In this document: in pieces, positions 50,885 through 63,813 of the stretch
Position numbering within the stretch: the first letter of the stretch is position 1
How the letters are laid out: each line of letters opens with the position of its first letter
Assembly: GCA_033675545.1 (NCBI GenBank)
Contig: JAWDGP010006562.1
Location: 1,061,001-1,125,000, forward strand
DNA length: 64,000 nt
Direction of reading: 5' to 3'
Source of the DNA: Elysia crispata
Taxonomy: Eukaryota > Mollusca > Gastropoda > Plakobranchidae
Position numbers and translations under genes: made by a program
The notes under the pieces: generated by a model
What the model was told of the DNA's origin: nothing
Seen by the model: only the letters and a program-made list of their open reading frames with translations
Database searches by the model: none

Positions 50885-51335
50885 GGACCAAGTGGATAGA
50901 ACTTGATGACATACGGAGACGTTGCCAGAAGACTGCAACGCATCGGAGGCTATTTGGACATTTAGAGACTGCAATACGAATTAATCTGAACCCGTCACCA
51001 CGGCTCGGCAATAGTGTGGCTCTTTGACGACTCGACTATGTTCTGTGAGAGGATAAGAAGTAGATCGTGATACTGGTCCTGTCCAAGGCCTTTGCCTACA
51101 CAGCAGTTCGTGAGGAACCTGGCGTTTTTATTTTTTTCTGGACTTCGGTTGGCCGTCCTACTCTTGCGAAGCTCTTGTAGCTGCTATGTGGCTGTCCTAG
51201 GCGTCCTATTTCGTAAGAGCTCATATTAAGGACTTTATCCTTTACTCGTCACTCTGTCATCGCCGGACTTGTTGTCGGACTTGTCATCCTGTCATCGCTG
51301 GACTCGTCAATACTCGTCGCTTGTCATCACAAATT
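50885..51335. other. Less AT-rich block, possible LTR or old repeat
   Basis: Base composition is visibly less AT-rich than the surroundings. Near 51245-51330 the words 'ctgtcatcgc' and 'ggacttgt' recur in tandem (tcatcgccggacttg / tcatcgctggactcg). There is no open frame and I could not define matching ends. Confidence 0.3.
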
Positions 51336-51535
51336 ATGTAAACCATTGACTTTTATATACTGAGGGCCCTGGTAGTGATCTAGTTAATTATGTAGTATTT
51401 TTTTTTTAAATCAATAGGTTGGTACCGTTAGGCTACAGCTCCCTATCTATCACACGTACTCTTATATAAGTTACTTCATTTGGGCTATCATTTGTCGAAG
51501 TCATAAACTATGAATATTTATTCTTTTATTTCGAC

Positions 51536-51539
<4 letters not shown>

Positions 51540-51593
<54 letters not shown>
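51540..51593. repeat. (TA)n microsatellite
   Basis: About 26 TA units. Confidence 0.97.
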
Positions 51594-51598
<5 letters not shown>

Positions 51599-53269
51599 TC
51601 TATGATTAATGTTCAAAGGAAAAATATTCGTTTGTATTTAATTGTAGTTAGTTTTAAGTTTTTATTTCTAACCAACTTCGTTACAATTCCCTAAGAATGG
51701 TTTTATATTATAATAAATTCTTTATTTAGTGTAATCATTTTGGCAATGGATAGCTAAAAAAGCTAAAGTGCATTGCATAGAAGCATTATGCATATTTGTA
51801 GACAACAAAATATTGGAGAACTTACTGAAGTAAAACAAGATTTTAAAAAGTCTGGTTTCTTGTTATGACAGTACGTATGCTGGGTACAATTGGAAACAGA
51901 AACTAAGCATCGTTTCATAATAGCATGCGAGTTGATACACGAGCAACACCCCTCCCCTGAAGAAAGTATTTATTAGGTTTATTCAATACCAATTCCTTTA
52001 AAGGTCAAGCCTTTTTAAAAATCTCAGCTTTACTATTGATCAAGATCGAGATTGAGATAAATATGGGTATTGATATCGAAACAGCACAACATCAGACTAC
52101 TGAAAAATAAATACTTTCACGAATCTCTAAATTATCTATTTACATACAAGCACAATTATCTGTAATATATAGACACAAATAAGTCATGCTTGTACGTTTT
52201 ACACGAAATGCATAAGTATGAGTAATATTGTGTAGCCCGTATACTATCTCAATCATTCTTAAACAGGAGAAAATCATCATCCGCATAGTATATTTAAAGC
52301 ACCGGTATAGCATGTTAGATTGGATTTCCTTTTACGCCATCTCTTCCAAAATCACTCAATGAACAGGAATCATGTTTACTGAATTTTGAACCGTGTCAAA
52401 TGTGGTCAATAAAAACGATATGTAGTATCATACTACAAATAGGTGCATCAATATTCTTTTGCTTCAGTTTATTTTGATGTACCAAATGACCTTAAAATTA
52501 GTGTGCGAGACTTTTTTTTACCTGGGATTTCTAAATTCAATGAGGCCTATGGATAAAAGATATTTACTCTTGCATGGTAATGAAACAATATAATAAAACG
52601 GGAAATAATTTTTACTTCAGCTTTGAAAAAAAAAAAGATACACGAAAGATCTTCCGCTGTTTTATCCATGATGCACACAATGCCCTATATATAAAATAGA
52701 TCTACGTTTAGATCTACACATCCTGATCTAAAACACAGCATCTAAATGTATAATCGAGCTAGGCGAAAAATGAGGATCTTCTAACGAGCATTTCTAAACC
52801 ACCTAGGAACGTTAAATTTGGCATAAAGTTGTAAATTGTCATAAAGATTGGAGTTGTAATATTATTTTTCAACAGAATAGTAATTTTCGAAAATGAAAGG
52901 CAAAAATGTGATTATTATTTATTTAAAAGAAAAAAATGAATGTGCCAACTATTTCCTGTAAGCACAGCGCGGCAGAGACGGCAGGAAACAAACTGAAAGT
53001 AGGCATAAGGTGTAGGCGGCGGCAGATGTGAAACCGTCTGAAGTAGATCTAGATCTGCATGTTTTAGTGTGAAATCTAATAGAAAATCAAAAGAAGTTTC
53101 TTGGACATAGGTTCTAAATCTAGGGCTAGATATGAACAGCAGCTAAACTCAGATAAATAGGTTAAGATCTACATCTAAATAGATCTAGAATTTACTTTTA
53201 GGCTTAAAATAAGGATTTGTTTAATCCAAACTTAATTACAGATTTTTTAAACATTCAATATCATGTAGG

Positions 53270-53530
53270 TTTAAATAACTGCGAGGCTAAAAATCCTCGC
53301 AAGGCAGTGAATTTTATGCACTTTACGCGAAAATTCACAGCTTTCTAATAAGCGTTTAAAAGGATCTGAAAGCAAACTCGGAAAGTGTAGCATCCATCTA
53401 TTTCCTATATTCCAAAAGGATTTAGGTTCTGCGTGTGTATTTCGTGTTAAAAATAAGAATTATCAAAATATCTAGATTTTAGGTAAAGAAGGATAGGTGG
53501 AGGCATAAGTAAAAAGATAGATATCAAGAC
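53270..53530 (+). repeat. Dispersed repeat family 2, second copy
   Basis: Reverse-complement partner of 40240-40540, 13 kb away. See that entry for the shared blocks. Confidence 0.7.
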
Positions 53531-54439
53531 GATTTATAAGCCTATTTAATACACACAAGCACTCCAGGCCCGGCAAATTGACACCAGCGTCCCGTTCAGA
53601 GAACGGGGTTTTCAGCTTGTCATGTTAATGCTATATATTAAGCTGTATAGGTTAGATTAGATTTCTTTTTTTTTTTTTTTTTTTCCTTTTTTCCTTTTTT
53701 CGAGATATCAATCTTAACTGGATCCTATTCTGGCATCCACATAATACATTTTCCTAGCAAGAGATATAGCTCTGTTTCATTCGTTAAATAATTCTAAGTA
53801 AATAATTAAATGTGAGGAGTAAATCTTCATTTTAATCTGTACTTAGATCTAGATCAAGATTTACATCTTGAGGACCATCTTATATACTCTAGACTCTAGA
53901 TCAATATCAGATCAAGATCTAGAAAAAGGCCCCTGAAAGTAAGGAAACGGCCAATTTAAGGCAAATTGATCCTTTGGATCAGCAAGACTTCTTAAGTGTC
54001 CTGCAATCGTGACTTTCATTCGTAGCATGATAAACTGCTCAATCTTAAGAGCAGGGTTGACGTAGATCTTAAAAGTCACCACTTGGAAAAAATCTTTCCA
54101 AATTGACACGACTGGCTCTGCTCATTTCCATATTAAGATTTGAGCTTTGCTTTTATTGCGTATCAAATTGTTCCTCGATCACATTTCTAAGCGGAATTTC
54201 AAATCTTGATGTGGATTTAAACATTAATGTCCTTTTCCTTTTCTTATTTCACTTACTACAATTAAAAAAATAATAAGTAAAAAATTAAAAAGAGAATCTT
54301 GAAAGGGGCGGCTGAAGATTGAAAGAATAAGGAAAGAGATAAAACGAACATGAGCTGTTGACTTTTTTTTTTGCTTTTCCTCTTATATCAGTTTCACTTG
54401 CAAACTACTTGCGAAAGGAAGGTGAGTGTGTGTGTGAGA

Positions 54440-54442
54440 TAG

Positions 54443-54525
<83 letters not shown>
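54440..54525. repeat. (GATA)n then (GA)n microsatellite
   Basis: Six GATA units followed by about 30 GA units. Confidence 0.96.
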
Positions 54526-54527
<2 letters not shown>

Positions 54528-55057
54528 GAGGAAGAAAAGGATATGAGAAGGGAATTGGTGTTTGAAATGAAGGATTAAGCTGGTAGCTACTTTAATCGTT
54601 TACATATTTTTATGTTTTAAACATGTCTACCCCCCAAAAAAAAAAAAAAAAAAAAAAAAACAACAAAAAAAAACAAAAAACAAACAAACAAACAAAAAAA
54701 AACAAAAACAAAAAACAACAACTCTCAGAAACAGTAGGATCGAAAATTCAATGCAAATTTATGGACATAAAGCTATGGCACTCACACACTGTGCAAAGAA
54801 GATTGTGCCTCTCCAACAAAAAATATAATATCAAGACCGAAGCATATTTTAACACTTGTTAAATACAGAACTCAATTTTCTTAAGTAACCAGGCTTAGTT
54901 ATTTTACTTTATGATAGTTTGCGCTTACAGACTATAGAATGTTTTCTAAATTTATAGTTACTTACTGCAGAGGGTGGAGCGATGAATACATTTTCATGAA
55001 GTAAGCTATGTCTACTTTGGTGAGAGGAATACATTGTAAGACATGTGAACCACTCAC

Positions 55058-55181
55058 CTGGTAGAAAGGCACTGACTACCTTGGGACTTCGATATATGGG
55101 TATGAGATTGAGTGGCTCTTCTGCCGGTTCAATTTGAGGATCCAAAGTTGGGTCGAAAAGTCTAAGCATCTCGCTGGCCAA
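55058..55181 (-). CDS. CFAP61: CFAP61, exon with LFDPTLxP
   Basis: A 124-base exon (actccag|TTG ... CCAG|gtgagt), phase 0 start, ending with one base of a Gly codon. It encodes LASEMLRLFDPTLDPQIEPA then EEPLNLIPIYRSPKVVSAFL and P. 'LFDPTLEP---P---LIP-Y--PK---LPG' is a hallmark of CFAP61, directly after the FAD/NAD-binding-like fold. Confidence 0.95.
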
Positions 55182-56034
55182 CTGGAGTAAGTTCAAACAA
55201 ATAGCTCAGCAATTATAATAAGCACTGAAAATAAGATACAGATATAATAATATAAGATCTTAACATTTTTAGATATTTGATATTTTCATTATGCCATAAG
55301 AAAGTAGAAAAAAATTAAGAAAAGCCATTATTTAGGTGCATGTTACATTGACAATGGCAACGGATTACAACACAAAACAACATAATTAAAACTGATATTG
55401 TTAGAATGTGCTATTACGGCAATATAAAAAGTAACATAGGCTTTGAATAATGTATCTTTTCTGGAGCGCTGGGGAAGAATAAGTGAATTTGTCTGTTATG
55501 ATTCAGTTTAAATCTAAGGTACAAAATTTGTCCAACACGAGATGAGATAGAACACTTCTACATTAACAGGTGGTACAGTTTATAAAGACAAAATTTAATA
55601 TCTCTTTAATGCGAATTTTAAAAATTGAGCTTAAATATGGCATTCTGTAACTTGTCTTGATTTTTTTTTAAGTAAATGATTTTTTCCTCTTTAAATCTGA
55701 TCCGCATCAGCAGATATTAACAGTAATAACACTTAGAACATCCTATAAAAAGAAAAATGAATTTTCTCGTTCACATTGACTAATTTTGATTCACATAGTA
55801 GTCCCTTAAAAATTGCATGCACATTGATCCAAGTAAATTTAAAGGTAACTATAGATGTATTTTAAATCAACAATACGCCAAAGTAAACGCTGTTAACTTA
55901 GTATCAGATAATCTTAACCACGTCAACACTTTATTGTGTTTCTGCTCCGAATGAACATTAACCTGACAGGCAAAAGTTATCGAGGAAATGATCTCATGAT
56001 TTTTTTCTTTAATTTAATCAACACGATGTGTTGT

Positions 56035-56070
56035 AGTAATAATAATAGTAGTAGAAGTAGTAGTAGTAGT

Positions 56071-56117
<47 letters not shown>

Positions 56118-56158
56118 TAGTAGTAGAAGTAGTAGTAGTAGGAGTAGTAGTAGTAGTA

Positions 56159-56222
<64 letters not shown>
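56035..56222. repeat. (GTA)n-(GCA)n-(GTA)n-(AAT)n compound microsatellite
   Basis: A run of trinucleotide blocks that share A and G/T positions and change by single bases from block to block. Confidence 0.96.
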
Positions 56223-56224
<2 letters not shown>

Positions 56225-58699
56225 GATGATAATGGTGATGCTGCTGCTGATGATGATGATTATGATGATGATGTTATTGAAAAACAAGCATGGAATAGTC
56301 TTGGTATGAGTTGCCAGCATGCGGCGCCTATGAAGCGAGACAAGATTGATACAGATTAGAAGAGGAAAAAAAGTAATGCCGAATTACTGACAAATTAATG
56401 AGCGAAGAAGTAAAGACAAAAGGAGCTTACCAAAAGACATATAACTAAAAAGAATCGACTGACTGACCTTTTATTTTCCTAAATAATCTTCTTGATCGCA
56501 TCGACCTTGTTCATGGCTACAAGAGTGCTAAGCTCAATCACACCAAAATTGATTTATAAATATTCGCCATTCAAAGCTTACTTAATCATAATATTGCTTC
56601 TAGAATTATTCATATATTAATCATGTTTTGTCAGCACTAAAACATTGGTAAAGCAAATGAGTCCATATATTAACGAGACACACTAAAATGTTGCAAAAAC
56701 GTGTTATGGTCAACGGTTTATATACAAATACCGTTTTCTTTTCAGGACCCTTGGAAAATATTATCATTGTAGGAGCAAACAAAACATGTTCTTCACTTAA
56801 GTGAAGCGTGTGGTAAGGAAAAAGGGTAGACGTTGTTCCTGAGAGCGGTCCTTTTATTTGATGCGCGTGGAAGCTGTTTTAATGTTTACTCAAAACTAGC
56901 CATTAAAATCGTGTCTTTCATTGTAAAGGGTACTTTGTGTTGAATTATTTTTGGTAGGGATTGCATTCTCGTCAATGCTAAGGTAGCCATTTCTTAAACT
57001 TGAGACTGGAGCCAAAGAACTTTTCCACACAGCAATTGTGGATTTAATTGAAAACTTTAAGTTCCTTCTTCAGAATCAACAGTCGTTGATTGCAGTGATC
57101 TAGATTAATGCATGTTAAAGAAAAGAAGGCAATTATCTGCAACTTAAGATGAGGTGCAATTTGGTTAATGTTGGTTAATCTTTACACTTACTGTAGCAAA
57201 ACCATCTAACATAAACTAACTGTCACTACCCCCTCTCCCCCCACCCCCATCCCCTCACATCTATTCTTTCTTAACACCATAATTTATACCCGTTCCTCGA
57301 ATACAGTTAGTGTCGTAAAACCATAGCAAGTATTTAAATCTATTTATGCTTCGCTTTTTTTCAAAGCCTTGCCAGAAAAGATAAATTACTATTCATTAAA
57401 CTGATGTGCTCTTTGTTATAACCAAACATCTCAATGCTAACAGAAAAAGCATATATGATCCCTTTATTATAGGCTCCTGATCGACATCCTTCTTTTCACA
57501 TAATACATTGATATAATTCTTAAAAGAGCATATTTCATATAAAACGGACGAGCGTTAATCTTTTCTTAGGTGTGAAAGCTCTCCATTTTGCATTTAACGA
57601 ACAGCTACCGCAACGGTGACAGTCGAACTGACAAACCTTATCAGACTGCAATAACTCGTCCCTCAGTAGTCTTTGAGGTAAGCGTTTTATGAAATGGAGT
57701 TACTGAGACCGTACTGGACGAACAAAAACATGTGAGTTAGGCATTGAGCTGATACAGCTACATCATTCTTTTGAGTCAAGTTATATGTGTGGGCTCCAAG
57801 ATCGTGCGCCACGACAATAATTGCGGTTTGGGACAGCTTGTTAATTGTAGAGCTGTTATTCTCTGTGGTGGTCTCAGTACAGGTTTTAAAGGAATCGTCT
57901 TTATTGTGTGTAAATGTTGAGAACATTTTTATCGGTTGTTATAGTGTGAACGATGTTACGCGGTGAATTTGGTACTTTTCAGTTAATTTTGTATAGTCTA
58001 AAATATTAAAGTAAACAGATATGAAAATTCATGTCTCTTCGCTCGGCATTAGTTTTAAAATCTTTCTTCGATAATCCTACAAAAGTTAAGGATCTAAGCA
58101 CGCACCTTTGCCAATGAGAACTCTTTCACATTGAAATTCGAACAGCTTCCGTTTTGATGCTGTTAGTGAGTATAATCTCTGTAATATTTTTTTTTTTAAT
58201 ATTAAATGATACTCACGAAGATTGGATCTAAGTCGTTGTGAATAGCTGGTGCTTTAAAGTTAACCTTATATAACAGTAAACTTCACCGAGATTAAGACTT
58301 TGGGAGAATATTGTTAGATTCGTTTACAATCTGAATTACGAATTGGCCCACTATGTGTGAAGACTTTCATAGTAAATGTAGTCTTGAGCGGAGCATTTCA
58401 AATAGTAGTATTACCGGGATGGGAAAATTATTTTAGCGGAAAAGAAAAACTTTATGCTTAAAATATAAAGATGTTAGGCTACACAACCATATATCTGAGC
58501 TTATGCTACAGAAAGCTATGGTATTGGTGATTTATCGAACAAAGAATAGGATTAAACTGATTATTAAAGGATTATCTATATTTTAAAAGGAATCTTCGAT
58601 TTCTTTCTCCGCTATCGCCTCCAAAAACACTCAATGTACAGTAATGAAGCTTACTGAATATTGATCTGCCAAGATCAGAATTCCACGCAGCACAGAAAA

Positions 58700-59400
58700 A
58701 AATTAAAAAAAAACCTATGGATTTAAGCTAAAAATGCTCTTGAAATTTTATAACATTTTTCATTGCAATTAAATCGTCAAGATCTCTCTCTCCCCCCCCC
58801 CCCCCCCCCCCAAAAAAAAAAAAAAAAAAAAAAATTCTTATGTTGAATCAAATAGTGTTTAAAAGACTGTTCTCAGCGGTTTACAATTTTCAAAGCCGAT
58901 AACGCTTTTAAAACAACATATTGTTATTTTGAAAATATAAAATATATATAAAAAAATATCATTTTACCCGAATGGAGTGAAAAATAAAAAAAAATTAAAG
59001 AATTCAATAAAATTTGATCTACTCAAGCGTAAAGACAAAAAACATGACATTCTACTCGGGAAAGCAGTAGTGACTTGATTAGTCAGTATCTTAAGAACAG
59101 ATGTAATCATCGCGCTTTTTGGGTTTTTTTTTCAGGAGCAGCGGTTACCAATGTAAACACCTCTTCTGCCTCCTTTGCACGCGTTTTGTATCTAAGATGT
59201 CGACCATAAATAACCACTAATTCTCAACGACGTACCATAGCAACATTTATGCTAAGCCATTAAGTTGGCACTCTAAATTTTTCTTCCATGCATTATACAG
59301 ATTGGGAATAGATCTTGAATAGTTATAGGCTTTAACAATCCAGATAACTGTTTCAGAAGGCGTTGGTAAAGTTAGGGAGAAGGTGAATACATTAACCAAA
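58700..59400 (+). repeat. Dispersed repeat family 1, copy c
   Basis: Parallel to 59690-60250: 'ggatttaagctaaaaatgct', 'ttaaaagactgttctcagcg', 'ttacaattttcaaagc', then 'gcggttaccaatgtaaacac'. It contains an inserted C-run/A-run at 58795-58833. Confidence 0.8.
58788..58833. repeat. TC - poly(C) - poly(A) tract
   Basis: TCTCTC, then about 20 C, then about 24 A. Same layout as 2437-2492. Confidence 0.95.
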
Positions 59401-59689
59401 ATTTTCCATTCCTTGGTTCAGCCTCGGTTTCTCCTTCTGTGTACATAAAAAACGTTTCCTGCTAAAAAATGTCACTTTGCCACAGCCGCCTGATGAGAGC
59501 AACAGGGCTCGAAACACCAATGCCGTGGCAAGGCCTTAGTCCTGGTATTTCATAATTATTGATCCTGCTCCTTATTGTCGAACTCTTTTATTCTATATGT
59601 TAGTATCATTTTAAAATCATTATATATATATATATATACATACACACACATATCTGTTTGTTGTTACGTTTGCTTTTCAATAATGTAGT

Positions 59690-60850
59690 TGTATGGCTCT
59701 GGAGGATATAAGTCTAATGAAAAGTTGTGGATTTAGACTAAAAAATGCTCTTGAAAGTTCATTATATCTTTATTGTAATTTTTTCATCAAAATTGTTTGC
59801 CTAATTTATTGTGATGAACAGATAACATTTAAAAGACTATTCTCAGTGGTTTATAATTTTCAAAGCGGATCACACTTTTAAAATAAATAATGTTTATTTT
59901 GTAAATATAAATATATAAAAACAATTTAAGACATTAAAACACATTAAAAAGTTAAATGAAATTTGACCTGCTCCAGCTAAAGAAAAAAAGCTTGATGGAA
60001 AACATGCCGTCCTGTGCAGTAAGCGGCGGTTACGAATGCAAACAAAACTGCTTTTTTTGCAGGCGTTTCGTACGTCTATACTGCTTTTTTTAAACCTAGG
60101 ATATCCACTAGATCCATTAACTGTCAAAAAGGAACCATAGAAACATTCAAGTTCAGCTATTTTATTAATTTAACACAATTAATTTATCTTGCATTTGTTA
60201 TACAGAATGAGACTAATCTAGAACAATTATATTATAATATGTCTCAGCAATTCAGGTTAACCTGATGAATTTTGAAAAAACCGGGGCCTTAATTTTTTTT
60301 TTCTTTCCAATATTGCCTGAGTAATTGCACGTTTTACTTTGAATTGCAGAGCACTTTTTCACCACATCAAGCCGAGCACTACATTACATCTGTAATAGGT
60401 CATCAGCACCAATATGGTCTCGATAGAGATATAACTGAAAAGAGGACTGCTGAAAACTTTGCACCCAAATTTAGTTCACTTCTCCTTCTTAAAGAACGTC
60501 TCCATTACAACGTAAAAAGAATTCCTATGTCTCAAGACTCTATATATTTTAAAAATGTCACTCTGGAAGAGATACATATGTTATTGTTGTAAAGTTTGCT
60601 TTTCTTTAATGTAGTTATATGGCTCTGGATGAGATATATCTTTATCGTGGCAAGATTTGCTTTCCTTTATTGTAGTAGTCTTCCCCCCCTGTTCATTATT
60701 ATTAATTTTGCTTTTCTTTAATGGTATGACTCTTGAGGAGATAAGTCGTCTTTTTTTTCTTTTTCCTTTTTTGTGAAGCTAACTTTTCAGCAATGTTGTA
60801 TTTCCCAATTGTTCATTTGAACGGGCGACCAAGCTTGTATTCAATATTAT
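59690..60850 (+). repeat. Dispersed repeat family 1, copy b (longest)
   Basis: Begins 'atggctctggaggatataag' and runs through 'ttaaaagactattctcagtg', 'gcggttacgaatgcaaac', 'tagaaacattcaagttc', 'cacatcaagccgagcactac', 'ggtcatcagcacc' and 'gtaaagtttgcttttctt' to 'gggcgaccaagc'. The order is the same as in 6561-7385. It encodes no recognisable protein. Confidence 0.85.
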
Positions 60851-61150
60851 CGTACAGTCAAAAAAATGATGAGGATGATGTTGATTGAAAATCAGAGACA
60901 CAAAGAATTAAGATAATACCATGAAATTACGACAATAAGTGAATAACGGTTGTTTTCAAATTTTGAATTGCAAAACTTAAGACTATTTCATTAGATTTGC
61001 ATACTGGAATGGAAAGAGATTGATGCTTTTTTTTAAATTATCCACAAAGAATGACAGTAACAGATACGTTTCATGATTATTGTTTGTTCTGTGCAATGAA
61101 TCTCATAATTATGTATGTACTATGTATGTAAATATAAATGTGTGTGTATA

Positions 61151-61262
<112 letters not shown>

Positions 61263-61710
61263 GCGAGCGGTTTGAAATTATAAGAAATTCCTGCCTCATA
61301 AATAACTATTTAATTTTCTGCGGTATGACTGAACTTGATGTATTGACTATCAAACTAGAATTGCTCTGATATAGACTTTGATGGACTCGAATAAGGCACA
61401 CAAATTAAGTTGAAATTCACCTCAGATTTGGAAAATCGATAAGAACCATGAAAGAATCAAAGAAAAAAAATTCGACAAGAACAAAAACAAAATGTTCAAG
61501 GCTAGATCCAAAAGTAAAAGTAAGATCCGAAGTTACCGGTATCATAATTAGACGTTACACATTTAAAAAAATATATAAAACTCGGAGCCTTGAAATGACT
61601 AGCACATTAAAAACCAAAGCATAAAAACCCCAACCAGGATGTGAGAAAACCTTCCCACTGAAACTCCTTGCTTGCCGTGAAGAAAAACTCTTAGCATAAA
61701 CGTGTCCTCA

Positions 61711-61822
61711 TACCTGCATATCCGGACATTTCGTATGCTTCTTCTGTGACAAACGGACGCACCTTAGCTAAATGAGTCTTCAGAATGCGCTCAGGGTGTA
61801 TAATGGTTTGCCATAACCCTCT
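61711..61822 (-). other. Exon-like frame inside CFAP61 intron, unidentified
   Basis: After an AG (aataatag) the - strand reads ARGLWQTIIHPERILKTHLA then KVRPFVTEEAYEMSGYA and meets a good donor (GCAG|gtatga). The length of 112 bases would shift the CFAP61 frame, and CFAP61 is contiguous without it. It may be a fragment of a mobile element or an exon of another transcript. Confidence 0.3.
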
Positions 61823-63643
61823 GGCCTATTATTAATTACCCTAAGGAAATTAATAGTTCAGTCAACTGTCAAAAAATTTCAATCCAAAAGGATGAGCACA
61901 GAAGATTTTTTTATCAATATATTCACCTTCTCCCTAACTTTACCAACGCTATCTGAAACGTGTGGCGATTTATTGAAGTTCAAAGAACTCGTTTAAGTTG
62001 TAAGACACCAGCAACAATTAATTCGCTCATCAGGTCGCACTGGCGGACGGGAAGCACCAGTTTTACCTATATCGGTCTCGATTAGGCTATTCTTCAAAAA
62101 TGATGGAAAGGCAACATAATCTCCTGCCCTCATTGTGTACTAAGGTCAAGTCTCCCATCGCCAGATACTATCGAGAGATGCGTCAGCTATAAATGGTCTG
62201 TCACACTAGGGAGTTATAATGCACAGATCTCAGAGTCTCGTTTAAGATTAAATTCAAGAAATAAAGTTTCATAATTTGTAAAAATGAAAAAAATGGAAAG
62301 ACATACATAACTACATACAAAAATTATCGGAGTGCAAGAAAGCAGTTAAGCAGTTCTTAGAGTACACAGTGCAAATATCTACCCGTTTACTTATTGCTCT
62401 TTGATGAAAAAAAAAAATATAAACACATAATGTCTGTGTAAACTAAGAAAGAAAAAAATAACGGAACATAACTGCAGGCGTCCAACTTAGAACTAATACA
62501 TGTAATCTTTAAGAGTTGTGATTATTATGAGATTGCGTATACTACATGGCGATTTTGCTATTTTTATATGATACTGATACCTTTTTTTTTCGTTTTTGGT
62601 AAAATTGGATTTTTAAAAACTGGGTTTTAATTTTTCTTCTAAGTTCAAATTTTTCATTTCAGCCTCTACATGAGATTATACATAAGCTTTAAATTTGTTA
62701 TCGTTTTCTTCTGACAGCAAGAAATCAAAATTTAGAAAAGTTAGTCTTTCCTACATGATTACCTGACATTCCTTGCCACCTTTCTCACTATTCTTTGGAA
62801 TTCGATAAGTTCACCAAGTTAAAGAAAACGAATCCCCAATTTTGTCGGATATCTTTCATATAATTGTATATACAAACACACAGTAGAGAAAAATCAACCA
62901 TAAACCTATGACTGCTTTCTTTATTTCTGTATACAAATAAACAAAAAGTTCAAAGCTATTTGGTGGAAAACTCGAAGTAATTCAGAGTTTTATGATCAGG
63001 AGAAGGAAAGACAGACTGAATAGGCATAAAACAATACACACACACATTTATACCTAAGAAGCAATAAACAGTCTATATGTATAGAGACTTACAAAGTCTG
63101 TATTAACTACTATTATATTCATTACACAAGTGTTTTAAGTTTCCTCTCATTCCATTTTTTGTTGTTGTAATAGTTGAATATTTTTTTAATTTCCAACGAG
63201 ATGGACAGTTACATAGAAATTATAGAAAATGGATTTAACGTAAACGTAACCAAAACACCTCCAGCTTCTGACTCCAACACAAATGATTTAAACCAGTCTT
63301 AGAAATTATACTAGTCCAATATAGAATACACAATCTGGTGGGAAATATTCATAAGGAGGCTTAATTCAACCAATACAAAAAATGCGCTCTGTGCATATCG
63401 AAAACGTTTTCTTATTCTTAAGGAAAAGCAAAATAATTCTGAACAAAAGAAATGAATCAATATTCTGTCAATGTTGACACCGTTAGGAAATCTGCTTAAA
63501 AATGTGGACCAGAAATAAAACTATTCGCCTGAAAATAGAATAATTATTATGTGAGTGTGATTAAAAAAAAAACCAATCTACATAGCAAATGATTGGAATG
63601 TTACTTTGTTATAGAAATTTGCAGGAAAGACAAAAATATTTAC

Positions 63644-63813
63644 CGCAATGCCAACTTCTTTAGAGTTGAAATTTGCGTGACTCCATGGTTCACAGTGATA
63701 CTTGCGACGATACTTGGTGAGAGTACCTGCAGCACGGACTGTCACATCATTGGTGTGAAAAGTGGCATTGATAACCAGACGTCCATCATACACCAGACAT
63801 GCGCTGTTGATAG
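63644..63813 (-). CDS. CFAP61: CFAP61, exon with VYDGRLVI...AAGxLTKY
   Basis: The most upstream CFAP61 exon in the window, 170 bases (ttttcag|CT ... GCG|gtaaat). It completes a codon left with one base and ends in phase 0. It encodes INSACLVYDGRLVINATFHT, NDVTVRAAGTLTKYRRKYHC and EPWSHANFNSKEVGIA. The '-VYDGRLVID--F-TND--I-AAG-LTKY' pattern is the end of the FAD/NAD(P)-binding-like fold of CFAP61, where AAG stands in the position of the usual 'AxGD'. Earlier exons lie beyond the right edge. Confidence 0.95.

Larger units (their letters stand above)
50373..55057 (-). other. CFAP61: CFAP61 intron, 4.7 kb
   Basis: Contains a less AT-rich block at about 50885-51330, (TA)n at 51540-51593, dispersed repeat family 2 at 53270-53530, many agatctagatct-like words, a GATA/(GA)n array at 54440-54525, and an A-run after CCCCCC at 54631-54660. 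No exon recognised. Confidence 0.8.

Noticed and set aside
50489..51686. Solo LTR with TG...CA ends
   Set aside because: The flanking five bases on each side do not match, and no second copy is in the window.
57687..57926. 79-residue - strand frame with fair start context
   Set aside because: No family resemblance and inside a CFAP61 intron. A frame of this length is expected by chance in a window of this size.
61683..61822. Extra CFAP61 exon
   Set aside because: It would shift the frame, and the exons at 63644 and 55181 already join in phase across a segment that is contiguous in CFAP61.
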